64,000 bases of DNA from Pseudonocardia sp. MH-G8 (GCF_002262885.1 NZ_NKYF01000014.1:62001-126000); one strand, 5' to 3'; positions 1-8,360 are shown, counted from the stretch's first letter. Notes: a model not told the origin generated them from the letters alone. Program-made: numbers and translations.

Positions 1-284
1 TCGTCCTCATCGGACTCCTCACCGTCGGGGAGGTCCGGCAGGTCGGGGAGGTCGGGATCGAGCAGGTCGCCGGGGTCGAGGAGCGGTGGCAGGTCGGGGA
101 GCGGCGCCCGGTCCTCGCACGATCCGACACCGAGGAGCGCACCGAGCGGCCCGGGGGAGGAACACTCGCCGGACGGCTCGTCCGAGGCAGCGGCCGAAGC
201 GGGGCCGCTGAGCGCGAGGGCGATCGCGCAGATCGCGGCGGTGGCGAGGACGGCACGTGCCACGGAGGTACCGCGTACCGTCAT
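1..284 (-). CDS. Secreted Asp/Pro/Leu-rich protein, 3' end outside window
   Basis: The reading frame starts at an ATG at 284 and runs off the left edge, so only about 94 residues are visible. Residues 1-33 form a Sec-type signal peptide: MTVRGTSVARAV, an Ala/Ile/Leu-rich core, then SGPASAAA as probable cleavage region. Two cysteines (near residues 41 and 56) follow in a Ser/Gly/Pro-rich stretch. The visible tail is a run of PDLPDL-type repeats ending in acidic residues. It is exported or surface-attached; no family or function is recognised. Confidence 0.6.
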   Translation of the reverse strand, partial: MTVRGTSVARAVLATAAICAIALALSGPASAAASDEPSGECSSPGPLGALLGVGSCEDRAPLPDLPPLLDPGDLLDPDLPDLPDLPDGEESDED

Positions 285-446
285 GCTCCACCCGATCGAC
301 GCATCCTCCGCCCGGCTGACGACGCCGCCGGCGCTCGCACCCCGTCCAACGATCAGCGTGGCCGGAAGTCACGATTCACTCGAAAGAGATTCGTGGGCCC
401 GGCGCGTCGCACGGGAGTAGCCTCTGCTCGTCGACTTCCCCCGTTG

Positions 447-1046
447 ATGGTTCCGGTGCACCGCGAAGCGCCGTCCAATGATGATCATGAGTCTGATCCC
501 TGCGGAGTGCCGCATCCGCCGGTGACCCGCCCCGGATCACCGCGGGCACGCAGCCGCTCCGAGCTGCGCCGGCAGCGCAGACCCGACAGCCATCGCTGCT
601 GGGACCACCTCCTGCTCGCCCCGCTCTGGCCCCTGCACGACGCGAACCTCGGCACCCTGCTGCGCACCTGCGACGCCGTGGGCGCGTGCCTGGCGGTGCC
701 CCGCGAGGCGTGGATCCAGCGGGCGCTGGAGAAGGGGAACACGCTGCGGCGCCGCAGCTGCGTGCACCGGGTGTCGGAGCCGCTGCGCTGGCTCGACGCC
801 CAGCGCCGCGCCGGGAGCAGGCTGGTCGCGGTCGAGCTCGCCGACGAGGCCGTGCGGCTGGGCGATCTGGCCGCCGCGCGGCAGCGCACCGTCGTGCTGC
901 TCGGCCACGAACGCGACGGCGTCCCGCCCGAGGCGCTCGCGCTCGTGGACGAGGTCGTGGAGATCCCGATGATCGGTACCGGCCTGAGCCTCAACGTCGC
1001 GGTGGCGGGCTCGCTCGTGGCGTACAAGCTGGCGGGGATGCTGTGA
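447..1046 (+). CDS. TrmH/SpoU-family RNA 2'-O-methyltransferase
   Basis: This is a SpoU-class (SPOUT fold) methyltransferase that would use S-adenosylmethionine on tRNA or rRNA. All three family motifs are present: NLGTLLRTCDAVG (motif 1), LLGHERDGVPPEAL with EIPM after it (motif 2) and GTGLSLNVAVAGSLVAYKL (motif 3) at the C-terminus. The actinobacterial relatives are about 200 residues and lack the long N-terminal substrate domain, as here. The start is uncertain. A TAGCCT -10 at 419-424 would place the transcript start near 431, which allows ATG 447 or GTG 507 or 522. An upstream GTG at 393 is in frame but would precede that transcript. The RNA target cannot be told from sequence. Confidence 0.8.
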   Translation: MVPVHREAPSNDDHESDPCGVPHPPVTRPGSPRARSRSELRRQRRPDSHRCWDHLLLAPLWPLHDANLGTLLRTCDAVGACLAVPREAWIQRALEKGNTLRRRSCVHRVSEPLRWLDAQRRAGSRLVAVELADEAVRLGDLAAARQRTVVLLGHERDGVPPEALALVDEVVEIPMIGTGLSLNVAVAGSLVAYKLAGML

Positions 1047-1075
1047 ACAATTGCTTGGCTGGGGCGGCGCGGCGG

Positions 1076-1270
1076 TCAGTGGCGGTGCAGGGCGCTCCGG
1101 GCCATCGCCAGCTCGTGGGCCACCTCCGCCGCGATCAGCTCGGCGTGCAGGGCCGAATCCTCGCTCGCCTGCGGGCCGAGGCCCCGATGGCGGCGCACCA
1201 GCTCCTCCAGGGAGGTCAGCAGGCGGTCGGCGAGGGACTTGCGGGCGGAATCGCGGATCGGGCTGGACAC
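1076..1270 (-). CDS. Small helical hypothetical protein (64 aa)
   Basis: A GTG start at 1270 is preceded by GGAGG five bases upstream, which fixes the start. The 64-residue product is predicted soluble and mostly helical, with a positively charged first half (RDSARKSLADRLL...LVRRHRG) and a second half rich in Ala/Glu (LHAELIAAEVAHELAMARSAL). It lies 113 bases downstream of the TauE/SafE gene on the same strand and may share its transcript. No family is recognised. Confidence 0.5.
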   Translation of the reverse strand: MSSPIRDSARKSLADRLLTSLEELVRRHRGLGPQASEDSALHAELIAAEVAHELAMARSALHRH

Positions 1271-1383
1271 GGGTGCCTCCTGGGCGGGATCGGGCCGGAC
1301 GGGGCGGGGCGCGCCGCGCGACAGCGGTCGCTCGCGTCCCGCCCGTGGTCCCGGTCCCGTCGCCGGGTCAGCACCGCGACGCC

Positions 1384-2304
1384 CTAGTCCCGGGCCGCGG
1401 CGGCGGCCGGTTCGGCGTCGGTGGCGGCGTCGGGTGCGACGGCGGCCTGCTGGCGCAGCTTCGCCACGGCCGTGGCCACCGCGGCGATCCAGAGCACGAC
1501 GATCACGAGGTAGACCGCGGTGGTGGTGGCGCCGCCCGCGTCGAGCGCGCGCAGGATCGTGCGGGCGTTGGTGAGCACGATGATCCCGCCCACTGCGGTG
1601 CCGAGCACCGCGGCGGGGACCTTGGTGACCAGCCACGCCGCGAGCGGGGCGGCCAGCACGCCGCCCAGCAGCAGCCCGCCGATCGTCCATGGATCGAGCA
1701 CCTCGGTCCCGAGGCCGAGCAGGAAACCGATGCTCGCGGCGAGGGCGACGAGGAACTCCGAGGTGTCCACCGAGCCGACCACCGTGCGCGGTGCGGTGCG
1801 GCCCGCGGTCAGCAGGGCCGGGGTGGCGACCGGGCCCCACCCGCCGCCGCCGGAGGCGTCGACGAAGCCGGCGACCAGCCCGAGCGGTGACAGGAACCTC
1901 GAGCGGTGCGGCGAGACCCGCGCCGTGGACACCCGCGGGGGGCGCACCGAGAACCGCACCAGGATGTAGACGCCGAGCGCGAGCAGGATGCCCGACATGT
2001 ACGGGGCGGCGTCATCGGTGGACAGCGCCGACAGCAGGGTGGCGCCGAGGAACGCGCCGATCGCGCCGGGGACACCGAGGCGCAGGACGAGCCGCCAGTC
2101 CACGTTGCCGAAGCGCCAGTGCGAGAGGCCGGCGGCGATCGTGGTGCCGACCTCGGCGAGGTGCACCGACGCGCTGGCGGTGGCCGGGTTCGTGCCGACG
2201 AGCAGCAGCAGCGACGTGGACGTGACGCCGTAGGCCATGCCGAGGGCCCCGTCGACGAGCTGGGCGCCGAAGCCCACGAGGGCGAAGACGATGAGGGTGC
2301 GCAT
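1384..2304 (-). CDS. TauE/SafE-family sulfur-anion membrane transporter
   Basis: The 306-residue product has the TauE/SafE pattern: about eight hydrophobic segments, an N-terminal half with AQLVDGALGMAYGV, and internal duplication with SGGGGWGPVATP in the second half. Family members move sulfite, sulfonates or related anions. Placed beside the sulfate-reduction operon, sulfite export or sulfur-anion uptake is the likely job (inference). The ATG at 2304 follows AGGAG at a rather long spacing. An upstream short ORF (2401-2481) looks like a cysteine-responsive leader, suggesting the transporter is tuned to cysteine supply. Confidence 0.85.
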   Translation of the reverse strand: MRTLIVFALVGFGAQLVDGALGMAYGVTSTSLLLLVGTNPATASASVHLAEVGTTIAAGLSHWRFGNVDWRLVLRLGVPGAIGAFLGATLLSALSTDDAAPYMSGILLALGVYILVRFSVRPPRVSTARVSPHRSRFLSPLGLVAGFVDASGGGGWGPVATPALLTAGRTAPRTVVGSVDTSEFLVALAASIGFLLGLGTEVLDPWTIGGLLLGGVLAAPLAAWLVTKVPAAVLGTAVGGIIVLTNARTILRALDAGGATTTAVYLVIVVLWIAAVATAVAKLRQQAAVAPDAATDAEPAAAAARD

Positions 2305-2400
2305 GCGGGAGCAGACTCCTGACGAGGAGGGGAACGACGGCGTCGAGCGCGACGGGCGACCAGCCCGGTAGCCCCGCGGCGTGGGCCGGGGGCCGGGAGC

Positions 2401-2481
2401 TCAGCGACAGAGCTCGTCGAACGCGTGGCAGCGCCGGGAGGGCCAGAACCGTTCGAGGTCCGGCAGGAGATTGGCGGTCAT
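2401..2481 (-). CDS. Candidate cysteine-type leader peptide upstream of TauE/SafE gene
   Basis: A 26-codon frame runs from ATG 2481 to TGA 2401. It begins MTANLLPDLERFW and ends SRRCHAFDELCR. The end, with two Cys codons and the final Cys-Arg-stop, resembles the sulfur-gene leader peptides of actinobacteria, although the usual HVDLRRV core is missing. The stop lies 96 bases upstream of the TauE/SafE start. Between them is GC-rich sequence with GGGGCTACCGGGCT that could fold as an attenuator. A GC hairpin (CCACCCG...CGGGTG) sits just upstream of the ATG. The role is inferred from position and ending only. Confidence 0.5.
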   Translation of the reverse strand: MTANLLPDLERFWPSRRCHAFDELCR

Positions 2482-2691
2482 CGACGCCCCACCCGCGCGG
2501 CGGGTGAGGGGCGCGGGGCGCGCGGTCGAGGACACCCCACCATCGTGCGTGGCCACCTGATCGAGTACAACCCGGTGTCCGCGCTGCGGGACCGCTCGGG
2601 AAATGTCCGGACGTCCGCGAACGTGCTGGTCAGAGCGGTGTGAGAGCAGTAGCGAGCGACGACGTGACCCAGGTCGCCCCGAACGGCGCAG

Positions 2692-3525
2692 TCAGGCGAT
2701 GAGGTGGCGGGGTAGCGCCTCGGCGAGGGCCACCGCGTCGTAGCGGGCGAGCACCGCGCGGGCGATGTCGGGATCGGGGCCCAGCGGCGCGGCCACCGGG
2801 GCGCCGGCCGCCGCCGCGTCGCGCTCGATGCGGTCGGGCAGCAGGCCCGGTGCGAGGATCCACTGGGCGACGGCGACCCGTCGCGCCCCGCCCGCACGCA
2901 GGGCGGCGACCGCGTCCCGGACGGTCGGGGTGGCCGCCGTCGCGAACGCGGCACTGCCGCCCGACCAGCCGAAGCGGCGCGTCCAGCCGGCCACGACGTC
3001 GGCGACCGCGGCGTTCGCCGGAGCGTGCGAGGAGCCGATGGCGGCGAGCACCACCCCGAGGCCGGGGTCGTGCAGCGGCCCCGCGACGGCCGCGAGGCGG
3101 CGCAGCGCGGCGGCGGACAGACCGGCGTGACCGTCCCGGTGGCCGGCTCCGCGGCCGGGTCGGCTGCTCCGATGGCCGACCCCGCCAGCGGGTCGGCTGC
3201 CCAGGACCGGGCTGACCCCGATCTCCAGCCCCGGCAGGCGCGCGGCGGCCGTCGCCACGGCGCCCGGCACGTCGACCCGGGCGTGGAAGGCGTGCCCGAG
3301 CAGCAGCGGCACCACCACGGCGCGCGCGTGTCCTCCCGTGGCGACCGCGTCGAGGACGTCCGGCAGCCGCGGCGCGGAGAGGTCGAGGAACGACAGGCGC
3401 ACGTCCAGCTCCGGCCGCTGCCGGCGCACCTCGTCGACGAGTGTGGACACCGTGGCCGCCGAGCGCGGGTCGCGGCTCCCGTGCGCGACGGCGACGAGGG
3501 CCGGTGCGGGTTCCACGGGGGCCAC
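2692..3525 (-). CDS. CbiX-type sirohydrochlorin ferrochelatase / chelatase
   Basis: The protein has two CbiX-like halves. The N-terminal one begins with VAVAHGSRDPRS, whose His is the metal-binding residue, and contains VVVPLLLGHAFHARVDV. The second half has VVLAAIGSSHAPAN and VAVAQWILAPGLLPDRI. Family members insert Fe2+ or Co2+ into sirohydrochlorin. Next to a siroheme-dependent sulfite reductase, iron insertion is the likely reaction; M. tuberculosis has the same neighbourhood (Rv2393). It starts with GTG three bases after the cysN stop and ends the operon. Residues about 105-135 are a Gly/Arg/His/Ser-rich stretch with atypical codons, where another frame reads more naturally (see findings). 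Confidence 0.85.
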   Translation of the reverse strand: MAPVEPAPALVAVAHGSRDPRSAATVSTLVDEVRRQRPELDVRLSFLDLSAPRLPDVLDAVATGGHARAVVVPLLLGHAFHARVDVPGAVATAAARLPGLEIGVSPVLGSRPAGGVGHRSSRPGRGAGHRDGHAGLSAAALRRLAAVAGPLHDPGLGVVLAAIGSSHAPANAAVADVVAGWTRRFGWSGGSAAFATAATPTVRDAVAALRAGGARRVAVAQWILAPGLLPDRIERDAAAAGAPVAAPLGPDPDIARAVLARYDAVALAEALPRHLIA

Positions 3526-3528
3526 GAC

Positions 3529-4851
3529 CTACGGGGTCACCGTGATCGGCGTCCCGACCAGACCGGCGGCGAGCGTGTTGCCGGTCGGCGGGTCGATCAG
3601 CAGGAAGCTGCCGGTGGCGCGGATGTCGGCGTAGTCGTCGACGGGCAGCGGGTCGGCCGTGCGCAGCGTGGCGTGAGCGATGTCGTTGATCTCCAGCTGC
3701 TCGGGCGCGGCGGCCCAGGCCGGCACGTCGGAGTCGAACGACAGCCGCTCGCCGACCACGCCGACGATCACCTGGGTGGTGCGGGTGCCGTGCTTGAGCA
3801 GCAGCCGCGCACCGGGGCGCAGCGGCTTCTCGGCGAGCCAGCACAGCGTGGTGTCCAGCTCGTCGGTGACCCGCGGCGGGGCGGCCGCCGCGGCGAGCAC
3901 GTCACCGCGGGAGATGTCGATGTCGTCGTCGAGGCGCACCGTGACGCTGCGGCCCGCCGTCGCCGACGCGAGCGGCCCGTCGGCGGTCTCGACCGCCGTC
4001 ACCCTCGTGCGCGCGCCGCCGGGCAACACGACGACCTCGTCCCCGGGGGCCACCGTGCCGGCCGCCACCTGGCCCGCGTAGCCGCGGTAGTCGTGCAGTT
4101 CGTCGCTGCGCGGAGCGCCGGCGGAGCGCACATCGGCGCTGCGGGGACGGATGACGTACTGCACGGGCATCCGGAACGGCGCGCCGATCTCGGGACCGAC
4201 CACCGGCACGGACTCCAGGTGCCCCAGCAGCGTCGGCCCGTCGTACCAGGGGGTGCGGGTGGAGCGCTCCACCACGTTGTCCCCGACCAGCGCCGAGACC
4301 GGGATCGTGACGACGGCGTCGTCGGCGAACCCGAGCGAGCGGGCCAGCCCGCCGAAGTCCTTCGCGATCGCGTTCAGCACGCCCTCGTCGTAGTCGACGA
4401 GGTCGATCTTGTTGATCGCGAGCACCAGCCGCGGGACGCGCAGCAGCGCGAGCACCGCCGCGTGCCGGCGGGTCTGCTCGACCACGCCGTTGCGCGCGTC
4501 GACGAGCAGCACGGCCAGCTCCGCGGTGGACGCGCCGGTGACCGTGTTGCGCGTGTACTGCACGTGGCCGGGCGTGTCGGCGAGCACGAACTCGCGAGTC
4601 GGCGTGCCGAAGTAGCGGTAGGCGACGTCGATCGTGATGCCCTGCTCGCGCTCGGCGCGCAGGCCGTCCACCAGCAGCGACAGGTCGGGGGTGGCCAGGC
4701 CCTTGTCCACCGAGGCGCGCTGGACGGCCTCGATCTGGTCGGCGAGCACCGACTTGGTGTCATACAGCAGCCGCCCGACCAGCGTGGACTTGCCGTCGTC
4801 CACGCTGCCCGCCGTCGCGAACCGCAGGAGGTCCTTCGCAGCACCGGCCAT
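3529..4851 (-). CDS. cysN: Sulfate adenylyltransferase subunit 1 (GTPase)
   Basis: CysN is the GTPase subunit that drives ATP sulfurylase (CysD) to make adenosine 5'-phosphosulfate. G1 is GSVDDGKST (residues 15-23), G3 is DTPGH (92-96) and G4 is NKID (147-150), followed by EF-Tu-like beta-barrel domains. At 440 residues it has no fused APS kinase domain. The ATG overlaps the cysD stop as TGATG, so the two subunits are translationally coupled. The family assignment is secure. Confidence 0.96.
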   Translation of the reverse strand: MAGAAKDLLRFATAGSVDDGKSTLVGRLLYDTKSVLADQIEAVQRASVDKGLATPDLSLLVDGLRAEREQGITIDVAYRYFGTPTREFVLADTPGHVQYTRNTVTGASTAELAVLLVDARNGVVEQTRRHAAVLALLRVPRLVLAINKIDLVDYDEGVLNAIAKDFGGLARSLGFADDAVVTIPVSALVGDNVVERSTRTPWYDGPTLLGHLESVPVVGPEIGAPFRMPVQYVIRPRSADVRSAGAPRSDELHDYRGYAGQVAAGTVAPGDEVVVLPGGARTRVTAVETADGPLASATAGRSVTVRLDDDIDISRGDVLAAAAAPPRVTDELDTTLCWLAEKPLRPGARLLLKHGTRTTQVIVGVVGERLSFDSDVPAWAAAPEQLEINDIAHATLRTADPLPVDDYADIRATGSFLLIDPPTGNTLAAGLVGTPITVTP

Positions 4852-5777
4852 CAGAAGTACCCCTCACGCTTGCGGTCCTCCATGGCGGCCTCCGACATCC
4901 GGTCGTCGGCGCGGGTGGCCCCGCGCTCGGTGAGCCGGGAGGCCGTGACCTCGGCGATGACCTCGTCGAGCGTGCCGGCGGTGGACTCGACGGCGCCGGT
5001 GCACGAGCCGTCGCCCACGGTGCGGTAGCGCACCGAGCGCTTCTCGAGCGTCTCGGTGCCGCGCGGGCCGCCCCACGGTCCCTCGGCCAGCCACATGCCG
5101 TCGCGCTGGAACACCTCGCGCTCGTGCGCGAAGTAGATCTGCGGCAGCTCGATGCCCTCGCGCTGGATATAGCGCCAGACGTCCAGCTCGGTCCAGTTCG
5201 AGATCGGGAACACCCGCACGTGCTCGCCGGGGGCGTGCCGGCCGTTGTAGAGGTTCCACAGCTCGGGCCGCTGCTTGCGGGGGTCCCAGCGGCCGAACCC
5301 GTCGCGCAGCGACATGATCCGTTCCTTGGCCCGCGCGCGCTCCTCGTCGCGGCGTGCGCCCCCGAACACCGCGTCGAACCGGTGCTCGACGATCGAGTCG
5401 AGCAGCGGAACGGTCTGCAGCGGGTTGCGGGTGCCGTCGGGGCGCTCGGTGAGGCGCCCGTCGTCGATCCAGTCCTGGACGTGGGCGACTTCCAGCCGCA
5501 GGCCCAGCCGCGCGACGAGCCGGTCCCGGAAGTCGATGACCTCCGGGTAGTTGTGCCCGGTGTCGACGTGCAGCAGGGCGAACGGCACCGGCGCGGGCGC
5601 GAACGCCTTGACGGCCAGGTGCACCAGCAGCGTGGAGTCCTTGCCGCCGGAGAAGAGGATCACCGGGCGGTCGAACTCGCCGGCGACCTCGCGGAAGATG
5701 TGGATGGATTCGCTCTCCAGGGCGTCCAGCGCGTCGAGCGCCGGGGCCGCGGGCGTCATCGGCAGGGTGGCGGTCAT
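4851..5777 (-). CDS. cysD: Sulfate adenylyltransferase subunit 2
   Basis: CysD is the catalytic ATP sulfurylase subunit that adenylates sulfate. The PP-loop SGGKDS is at residues 43-48, and the end KREGYF is typical. The ATG at 5777 is chosen because it overlaps the cysH stop as ATGA and gives 308 residues, the usual length; upstream in-frame codons lie inside cysH. With CysN it forms the sulfurylase complex feeding APS to the reductase CysH. Confidence 0.96.
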   Translation of the reverse strand: MTATLPMTPAAPALDALDALESESIHIFREVAGEFDRPVILFSGGKDSTLLVHLAVKAFAPAPVPFALLHVDTGHNYPEVIDFRDRLVARLGLRLEVAHVQDWIDDGRLTERPDGTRNPLQTVPLLDSIVEHRFDAVFGGARRDEERARAKERIMSLRDGFGRWDPRKQRPELWNLYNGRHAPGEHVRVFPISNWTELDVWRYIQREGIELPQIYFAHEREVFQRDGMWLAEGPWGGPRGTETLEKRSVRYRTVGDGSCTGAVESTAGTLDEVIAEVTASRLTERGATRADDRMSEAAMEDRKREGYF

Positions 5778-6478
5778 GAGACGTGCAGCCCGCACTCGAT
5801 CTTGCCGGTGCCCGCCCAGCGCCCGGAGCGCTTGTCGGCGCCCGGTGCCGGCTTGGCCGTGCACGGCGCACAGCCGATCGACGGGTAGCCCTCGGCGACC
5901 AGTGGGTTCACCAGGATCCCGTGCTCGTCGATGTAGGCATCCATCTCCTCGTCACTCCAGGCGGCGATCGGGTTGATCTTCACCAGCCCGAACTTCTCGT
6001 CGTAGGTCACCAGCGGCGTGCCGGCCCGGGTCGGCGCCTCGACGCGGCGGACGCCGGTGACCCACGCGTCGTAGCCGGCGAGGGTGTTCTGCAGCGGGGC
6101 CACCTTGCGCAGCGCGCAGCACTGGTTGGGCTCCCGGGCGAACAGGTCCTTGCCCAGCAGTTGGTCCTGCTCCGCGACGGTGTGCTCCGGCGTCGCGTTG
6201 ACGATCCGCACGTCGTAGACGGTCTCGACCGCGTCGCGGGTGCCGATCGTCTCGGCGAAGTGGTAGCCGGTGTCGAGGAACAGCACGTCGACGCCGGGCC
6301 GCGCCTTCGCGGCGAGCTCGACCAGCGCCGCGTCCTGCATGTTGGACGCGACGATCATGCGGTGGCCGAACGTCTCCGCGGCCCAGGTGAGTACCTGCTG
6401 CGCGGTGGCGTCCGGGCCGAGTTCGGCCGCGCCACGCTCGGCGACCGCACGCAGATCGGTTTCTGTAGCCACGCTCAT
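5774..6478 (-). CDS. cysH: Adenylylsulfate (APS) reductase, thioredoxin-dependent
   Basis: This 234-residue protein reduces activated sulfate to sulfite. It carries Cys120-Cys121 and Cys203-x2-Cys206, the four ligands of the [4Fe-4S] cluster that marks APS reductases rather than PAPS reductases. The catalytic cysteine is in ECGLH near the C-terminus (Cys229). No cysC (APS kinase) is seen in the operon, which fits direct APS use. The start overlaps the stop of the 51-residue zinc-ribbon gene as ATGA, and its own stop overlaps cysD. Confidence 0.94.
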   Translation of the reverse strand: MSVATETDLRAVAERGAAELGPDATAQQVLTWAAETFGHRMIVASNMQDAALVELAAKARPGVDVLFLDTGYHFAETIGTRDAVETVYDVRIVNATPEHTVAEQDQLLGKDLFAREPNQCCALRKVAPLQNTLAGYDAWVTGVRRVEAPTRAGTPLVTYDEKFGLVKINPIAAWSDEEMDAYIDEHGILVNPLVAEGYPSIGCAPCTAKPAPGADKRSGRWAGTGKIECGLHVS

Positions 6479-6630
6479 CGCGCTACCTCCGGAACTCCGA
6501 TGCCGATCATCTTCAGGGTGAAGGTGCGCAGGCAGGCCGCGCAGTACCAGGCGCCGTGGGACGCCTCGGCGGGACGCAGGTCCTCCTCGCCGCAGTAGGG
6601 GCAGTAGAAGGGAACCGCTCGCTCACTCAT
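6475..6630 (-). CDS. 51-residue zinc-ribbon protein of the sulfate-reduction operon
   Basis: The small gene starts at ATG 6630 and its TGA overlaps the cysH ATG. The product has two CxxC knuckles, CPYCG near residue 10 and CAAC near residue 30, the spacing of a rubredoxin-like zinc ribbon or small iron site. A small gene in this position between sulfite reductase and cysH is also known in Streptomyces. Its role is not established; a redox or assembly partner of CysH or Sir is a reasonable inference. Confidence 0.8.
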   Translation of the reverse strand: MSERAVPFYCPYCGEEDLRPAEASHGAWYCAACLRTFTLKMIGIGVPEVAR

Positions 6631-6668
6631 GACGCCGCCTCCGCGGGAGTAAGCACGTCGGCGGTCAT
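6627..6668 (-). CDS. 13-codon mini-ORF bridging sir and the zinc-ribbon gene
   Basis: The frame reads MTADVLTPAEAAS. Its ATG overlaps the sir stop codon as ATGA and its own TGA overlaps the next ATG in the same way. It fills the 34-base gap between sir and the zinc-ribbon gene exactly, which would let ribosomes pass from sir to the next gene by re-initiation. Whether the peptide has any function is unknown. Confidence 0.4.
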   Translation of the reverse strand: MTADVLTPAEAAS

Positions 6669-8329
6669 TTGAGATCCGCTTCCTCGGCCCGCAGCACCCA
6701 CTGCGCGAAGCGCTCGCCGTCGGCCCGCTGCTCGCCGAACCGGCGCACGAGGCGCTCGACGTACTCGCCCAGCTCGGCGCTGGTGACCTTGAGGCCGCGC
6801 AGCTTGCGGCCGAACCCGGAGTCGAGGCCGAGGCCTCCGCCCAGGTGGACCTGGAAGCCCTCGACCTGGTTGCCGTCGGCGTCCGCGACGATCATGCCCT
6901 TGAGCCCGATGTCGGCCACCTGGGTGCGGGCGCAGGCGTTCGGGCAGCCGTTGAGGTGGATCGAGATCGGCACGTCGGGGTGCACGTCGGCGAGGCGCTT
7001 CTCCAGGTCCTCGACCAGGCGGATCGCCCGTTCCTTGGTCTCGACGATCGCGAGCTTGCAGAACTCGATGCCCGTGCACGCCATCGTGGAGCGCCGCCAC
7101 GGCGACGGGTCGGCGTGCAGGCCCAGCGTCGCGAGCTCGGCCTTGAGGGAGTCGACCTGCGCGTCGGCGACGTCGAGCACCACGATCTTCTGGTACGGCG
7201 TGAGGCGCACCCGCTGCGAGCCCGCCGCCTGGGCGGCCTTCGCGAGCGCGACCAGCGTGGAGCCCGAGACGCGGCCGGACGCGGTGGCGGCGCCGACGTA
7301 GTTGCGGCCGTCCTTCTGCCTGTGCACGCCGACGTGGTCGATCGGGAACGCGGGGATCTCCGGCGCGGGGCCGTCCACGAGCTCGCGGCCCAGGTACTCC
7401 TGCTCCAGCACCCGGCGGAACTCCTCGGGGCCCCAGTCGGCCATCAGGAACTTCAGCCGCGCGCGGTTGCGCAGCCTGCGGTAGCCGTAGTCCCGGAAGA
7501 TCGAGACGACGCCCTTCCACACCTCCGGGACGTCCTCCAGCGGCACCCAGGCGCCCAGCCGCTGCGCGAGCTTCGGGTTGGTGGACAGCCCGCCGCCCAC
7601 CCACAGGTCGAAGCCGGGCCCGTGCTCGGGGTGGTCGACTCCGACGAAGGAGACATCGTTGGTCTCGTGCACGATGTCCTGCTGCCCCGAGATGGCGGTC
7701 TTGAACTTGCGCGGCAGGTTGGAGAACTCGGGGCTGCCGATGTAGCGGTCGAGGATGGCGCGCACGGCCGGCGTGCCGTCGACCTTCTCGTCCACCGAGA
7801 TGCCGGCGACCGGGGAGCCGAGGATCACGCGCGGGGTGTCCCCGCAGGCCTCGGTGGTGAGCAGGCCGACGTCCTCGAGCTTCTGCCAGATCGTCGGCAT
7901 GTCCTCGATCTGGATCCAGTGGTACTGGATGTTCTGCCGGTCGGTGACGTCGGCGGTGTCGCGCGCGTACTCCTGGCTGATCTCACCGACCACCCGGAGC
8001 TGGTCGGTGGACAGGGCCCCACCGTCGATGCGGACCCGCAGCATGAAGAAGCGGTCGTCGAGCTCCTCGGGCTCGAGCGCGGCGGTGCGGCCGCCCTCGA
8101 TGCCGGGCCTGCGCTGGGTGTACAGGCCCCACCAGCGCATGCGGCCGCGCAGGTCGGCGGGGTCGATCGAGTCGAACCCGCCCTTGGCGTAGATGTTCTC
8201 GATCCGCGCGCGGACGTTGAGACCGTCGTCGTCGCGCTTGGTGCGCTCGTTGGGGTTCAGCGGCTCGCGATGGCCCAGCTTCCACTGGCCTTCGCCGCGC
8301 TTGCGCTTGACAGGGGTGGTGGGGGGCAA
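6665..8329 (-). CDS. sir: Ferredoxin-dependent sulfite reductase
   Basis: The 554-residue siroheme/[4Fe-4S] enzyme reduces sulfite to sulfide with ferredoxin. The cluster ligands are Cys418, Cys424, Cys462 and Cys466 (CTGIEFC and NGCPNAC). Tyr70 and Cys162 occupy positions equivalent to the covalently linked Tyr69-Cys161 pair of M. tuberculosis NirA, which acts on sulfite. The start is a TTG with GGAGG seven bases upstream. It is the first full gene of the cys operon, behind a leader peptide and a GC hairpin, so attenuation by cysteine supply is probable. Nitrite reductase is the alternative, less likely next to cysH/cysDN. Confidence 0.93.
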   Translation of the reverse strand: MPPTTPVKRKRGEGQWKLGHREPLNPNERTKRDDDGLNVRARIENIYAKGGFDSIDPADLRGRMRWWGLYTQRRPGIEGGRTAALEPEELDDRFFMLRVRIDGGALSTDQLRVVGEISQEYARDTADVTDRQNIQYHWIQIEDMPTIWQKLEDVGLLTTEACGDTPRVILGSPVAGISVDEKVDGTPAVRAILDRYIGSPEFSNLPRKFKTAISGQQDIVHETNDVSFVGVDHPEHGPGFDLWVGGGLSTNPKLAQRLGAWVPLEDVPEVWKGVVSIFRDYGYRRLRNRARLKFLMADWGPEEFRRVLEQEYLGRELVDGPAPEIPAFPIDHVGVHRQKDGRNYVGAATASGRVSGSTLVALAKAAQAAGSQRVRLTPYQKIVVLDVADAQVDSLKAELATLGLHADPSPWRRSTMACTGIEFCKLAIVETKERAIRLVEDLEKRLADVHPDVPISIHLNGCPNACARTQVADIGLKGMIVADADGNQVEGFQVHLGGGLGLDSGFGRKLRGLKVTSAELGEYVERLVRRFGEQRADGERFAQWVLRAEEADLK

Positions 8330-8360
8330 GGCGGTGCCTCCGGATCACAGCACGGCCGGA

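Noticed and set aside
368-393. Imperfect inverted repeat CACGATTCACTC...GAGATTCGTG between the first two genes
   Set aside because: The arms need gaps to pair and no regulator or consensus supports it, so it is not listed as an operator.
2425-2643. A 72-codon plus-strand frame opposite the TauE leader region
   Set aside because: It has no ribosome-binding site or family and overlaps the more convincing minus-strand leader peptide.
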